Source: an uncultured Phycisphaerales bacterium
GTDB lineage: Bacteria > Planctomycetota > Phycisphaerae > Sedimentisphaerales > Anaerohalosphaeraceae
NCBI GenBank assembly: GCA_937868095.1
Contig: CALMLO010000057.1
Location: 1 to 64,000, forward strand
Direction: 5' to 3'
Length of the DNA: 64,000 nt
A model generated the notes under the pieces. That model saw nothing but the letters and a program-made list of their open reading frames with translations, did not search any database and was not told the DNA's origin. Numbering within the stretch: position 1 is the first letter of the stretch; every line of letters starts with the position of its first letter. Made by a program: the position numbers and the translations under genes. Below, in pieces: positions 62,971 through 64,000 of the stretch.

Positions 62971-64000
62971 TTATTCCAGCGAGCGTACGTTTTGCCAGGG
63001 CGATTCAATCGTTTCGGGCGTCACGAGGTCTTCATAGGTTTGCCGGCGCCGGATGAGCCGAAAGCGGCTTCCGTCCACCAGTACTTCGGGGCACAAAGGC
63101 CGCCCATTGTAGTTGCTGGCCATGGTAAAACCATAGGCCCCCGCCGTGAAAATCGCCAGTAAATCGCCTCGCTTCAGCGGCGGCAGCAGCCGGTCTCTGG
63201 CAAAATAATCGGTGCTTTCGCAAATCGGCCCCACCACATCCACTTTTTCCATTCCTGGCATCGCCGGTTCTCTGACGCGGGCCGGCGGAACCAGCCGTTC
63301 CGGGACTGCCGCGGGCCAAATGAAATGAAACGCCTCGTACAAACAGGGACGAATCAGGTCATTCATTCCGGCATCGACAATCACAAAGGTCTTCTGTCCG
63401 CCGACTTTCTTATACAGCACCCGCGTGAGCAGGATGGCCGCATTGGCAATGATGCTCTTGCCCGGCTCAAGAATCAGCCGCAGCCGTGCCTCTTTAAGGA
63501 GGGGCACAAGGCCGGCTGCATAGTCCGCCGCCGAGGGTGCCGTGTCGCTTTCGTAATCTGCGCCATAGCCGCCGCCTAAGTCGAGAGTATCAATGCGGTG
63601 TCCTCTCTGCCGAAGAGTTTCAATCAAAGGCAGCACTTTTTTTACGGCCTGGACATAGGGGTCCACCGTCTTGCCGCCGGAGCCCAAATGCAAATGAACA
63701 GCCGACAGTTCTACCACGCCGTTGTCTGCATAGTTTTCAAAGACCTGCTGAGCCCGCCCCATATCCACGCCGAACTTGGTTTCTTTAATGCCGGTGGTGA
63801 TATGCCGATGGGAATCGTATGGAATATCCGGATTGACCCGAAGGGCCCCGCGGGTCTTCTTGCCGGCCTGCCGGGCCAGCCGGATAAGATTCTGCAGTTC
63901 ATCCTCTGACTCGATATTAAAATATCCAATGCCTGCCTGGAGGGCTTCGAGAATCTCCCGGTCTGTTTTTCCGACTCCGGCAAACACAATCCTGCCCGGC
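62971..64000 (-). CDS. lysA: Diaminopimelate decarboxylase, N-terminus beyond the window
   Basis: This PLP enzyme makes lysine from meso-diaminopimelate. The visible 343 residues lack the first ~75, including the PLP lysine, which lie past the window end. Seen are RIVFAGVGKTDREI, FNIESEDELQNL, GIKETKFGVDM, VHLHLGSGG, the PLP-phosphate loop DLGGGYGADY, LEPGKSIIANAAILLT, and the C-terminal substrate residues in CESTDYFARDRLLP and AGAYGFTMASNYNGRPL. DAP decarboxylase also implies the DAP route to peptidoglycan. Confidence 0.95.
   Translation of the reverse strand, partial: PGRIVFAGVGKTDREILEALQAGIGYFNIESEDELQNLIRLARQAGKKTRGALRVNPDIPYDSHRHITTGIKETKFGVDMGRAQQVFENYADNGVVELSAVHLHLGSGGKTVDPYVQAVKKVLPLIETLRQRGHRIDTLDLGGGYGADYESDTAPSAADYAAGLVPLLKEARLRLILEPGKSIIANAAILLTRVLYKKVGGQKTFVIVDAGMNDLIRPCLYEAFHFIWPAAVPERLVPPARVREPAMPGMEKVDVVGPICESTDYFARDRLLPPLKRGDLLAIFTAGAYGFTMASNYNGRPLCPEVLVDGSRFRLIRRRQTYEDLVTPETIESPWQNVRSLE

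Overview
This 64 kb window is a bacterial chromosome segment, most likely from the Planctomycetota, class Phycisphaerae (Sedimentisphaerales-like). That placement is inferred from gene content, not from a marker tree. It rests on an outer membrane (lpxB, two LptF/LptG permeases, an AsmA-like protein), a PEP-CTERM protein, a DUF1570 metallopeptidase, a helix-turn-helix/receiver fusion, a corrinoid/UroD methyl-transfer module, a GH95 fucosidase, and a very divergent FtsZ-like protein in place of a normal ftsZ. There are no rRNA genes, no CRISPR array and no intact mobile element. One tRNA gene, tRNA-Leu(UAA), is present.

Layout. 1-2.3 kb is a decayed accessory patch: an ankyrin-like fragment, two diverged copies of a ~200 bp module, two AT-rich orphan genes and an IS1595-family transposase relic. 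2.3-4.3 kb holds two exported LolA-like proteins. 4.4-6.6 kb has a Memo-family protein, purE and a DUF4405 membrane protein. 6.7-8.4 kb is an MvaI/BcnI-type restriction-modification pair. 8.7-20.5 kb is mostly envelope and surface functions (lpxB, a subtilase-like protein lacking its usual Asp, a NusG-like factor, manA, an amidase, a Fur-family regulator with a His-rich membrane protein, a coiled-coil lipoprotein, a ferritin-like protein, lptF/lptG). 20.7-30.8 kb is mixed housekeeping: a PilZ protein, a degenerate E2-like acyltransferase, parA, nusB, ribH, a TPR protein, tRNA-Leu, a Re-citrate-synthase-like enzyme, an HAD hydrolase, thrC, cspA and maf.

30.8-33.8 kb has a tightly overlapping AMMECR1/DUF1570/maf operon, a YhcH protein and a PEP-CTERM protein. 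34-40 kb is a signalling cluster: an HDOD-histidine kinase, an HTH-receiver fusion and a large PAS hybrid kinase. 40.1-49.7 kb is the most coherent metabolic locus. A corrinoid protein and a UroD-family methyltransferase are divergent from a PocR-AraC regulator, and next to them lie a fucose-isomerase-family protein, a KDPG-type aldolase and a secreted GH95 alpha-L-fucosidase. I infer use of fucosylated, possibly O-methylated, glycans.

50-64 kb holds an SH3-domain protein, a 1074-residue AsmA-like protein, purD, gph, a Ycf46-like AAA ATPase, acylphosphatase, dtd, the FtsZ-like protein, hisF, a ComM/YifB ATPase and the start-truncated lysA.

The signals I rate highest are the FtsZ-like protein that keeps the T7-loop region but has lost the GGGTG GTP-binding signature, the demethylase/fucose locus, and a promoter-terminator pair at 22.0-22.1 kb that looks like a small RNA gene. 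All family calls come from reading the translations by eye; no database search was possible.
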